From the NCBI GenBank assembly GCA_000335715.1, contig AMYZ01000010.1, positions 1 through 64,000 on the forward strand: a DNA stretch of 64,000 bases, given 5' to 3'. Shown here piece by piece: positions 63,389 through 64,000 of the stretch (the first letter of the stretch is position 1; the number at the start of each line of letters is the position of its first letter). Under the pieces are notes generated by a model. The model saw only the letters and a program-made list of their open reading frames with translations. It was not told the origin of the DNA and did not search any database. The position numbers were made by a program, and so were the translations under genes. Source of the stretch: a beta proteobacterium L13. Its GTDB lineage: Bacteria; Pseudomonadota; Gammaproteobacteria; Burkholderiales; Chromobacteriaceae.

Positions 63389-64000
63389 GGTTTTTCTCCG
63401 GCCACTCGATGACCACAAAGGCCAGCAGGGCAAACAGCATCAACAGACAGGACAGCAGCAGCGCCAGCTGCAGGTTGGCCGCACCGGGGCGCCCCAGGTG
63501 CTGGTAGATCAGCGTGGTGAGCGTGGCCCACTCCGGCCGCGACAGAAACAGGCTTACAGCAAACTCGCCCACCGCCGTGGCGGCAGCAAACGCCAGCCCG
63601 CGGCGCAAGGCCGGGCGCATCAGCGGCAGGCTGACGCGGCAGAAACTGCGCCACGGCGTGGCACCCAAGGTGCGTGCCGCTTGCGGCAACTGCGGCGGCA
63701 GCGCGGCGGCGGCCGACAGCACGCCCTTGGCCACAAAGGGGTAAGCCAGCAAGGCGTAGGCGGCGATCAGCAGCCCCACGCTGGCGCTGTACTGCGGGTA
63801 CAGCAGCAGCAGGCCAAAGGCCAGACACACCGGCGACACCATGAACGGCAAAAACACCAGCGCGCGCAAGGCCAGCCAGCGCTGCGCCGCCCAGCCGTGG
63901 CACAGGCCCAGTAGCAGCGACAGCAGCAGCGCGGCGCTGGCAAAGCGCAACGTATTGCCCAGCGCCGCCAGCACCTCGGGCTCGGCCAGCATCGCCCATA
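63372..64000 (-). CDS. ABC transporter permease, C-terminal part (cut by window edge)
   Basis: At least 209 residues of a binding-protein-dependent permease, open to the right edge of the window. Five or six helices and the EAA-type loop LPPQLPQAARTLGATPWRSFCRVSLPLMRPAL are visible. An internal Met at 63992 should not be taken as the start, because the frame continues upstream. It is probably a fused two-domain FbpB/ThiP-type permease. A substrate-binding protein gene is expected beyond the edge. Two nt of the first visible codon are missing. Confidence 0.85.
   Translation of the reverse strand, partial: WAMLAEPEVLAALGNTLRFASAALLLSLLLGLCHGWAAQRWLALRALVFLPFMVSPVCLAFGLLLLYPQYSASVGLLIAAYALLAYPFVAKGVLSAAAALPPQLPQAARTLGATPWRSFCRVSLPLMRPALRRGLAFAAATAVGEFAVSLFLSRPEWATLTTLIYQHLGRPGAANLQLALLLSCLLMLFALLAFVVIEWPEKNHARAD

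Overview
The window looks like part of a Betaproteobacterial chromosome, order Neisseriales, most likely a Chromobacteriaceae genus such as Vogesella. The evidence is the 5' end of a 16S rRNA gene at the left edge, the GC-rich coding style, PHB-related genes (a PhaM-like protein, an intracellular-type PHB depolymerase and a phasin-like protein), and household proteins of betaproteobacterial type. The genus is inferred. I see no transposase, integrase, phage gene or CRISPR array, so this reads as core chromosome with a few accessory modules.

Layout. 1-281 (minus): 16S 5' end with leader (boxA, boxB) and a strong rrn promoter. 455-2038: nadB. 2081-9976: C4-dicarboxylate block, with an orphan DctB/DctS-type kinase divergent from a dctPQM TRAP transporter, followed by malic enzyme maeB. 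10102-13869: PhaM-like protein and dnaE. 14559-20084: an apparent four-gene operon of exported proteins (OmpA-domain, caspase-fold protease homologue, unknown, TPR-CHAT protein). 20277-26667: SulP transporter, ppk2, glnS, ushA. 26840-31970: Tat-type dienelactone hydrolase, chemoreceptor, DUF192, Iap-type aminopeptidase, TMEM175-like channel. 32146-33702: PHB depolymerase and phasin-like protein. 34131-34379: tRNA-Ala, tRNA-Glu, tRNA-Ala. 34468-37569: unknown protein, ribA, GAF protein, patatin. 37564-44890: PAS-rich kinase, two response regulators (one with degenerate GGDEF plus EAL) and a membrane GGDEF cyclase. 45152-48204: dadX, dadA and a divergent Lrp-type regulator. 48281-50365: Sfp-type PPTase and amt with a textbook sigma54 promoter. 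50463-56473: Fur-boxed heme uptake operon hemP-hmuRSTUV. 56632-57656: ParD-like protein coupled to methionine aminopeptidase. 57914-61393: cytoplasmic chemoreceptor, YbaK-like deacylase, membrane chemoreceptor. 61739-64000: gmhA and an ABC importer cut by the window edge.

The strongest unexplained signal is a dispersed word, GTTGGCCGC with extended form AAGGTTGGCCGCA. I count 59 copies on both strands by hand, where base composition predicts roughly one or two. Copies occur inside genes in more than one reading frame and are enriched between genes, where five are arranged as perfect inverted pairs that form terminator-like hairpins. This is how DNA uptake sequences (DUS) behave in Neisseria, so I propose a DUS-like dialect of this lineage. 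The second candidate system is the exported caspase/CHAT operon. A third observation is a nearly identical tandem motif (AATACCAAT..AATACCAAA) a little over 200 bp upstream of two separate membrane chemoreceptor genes.
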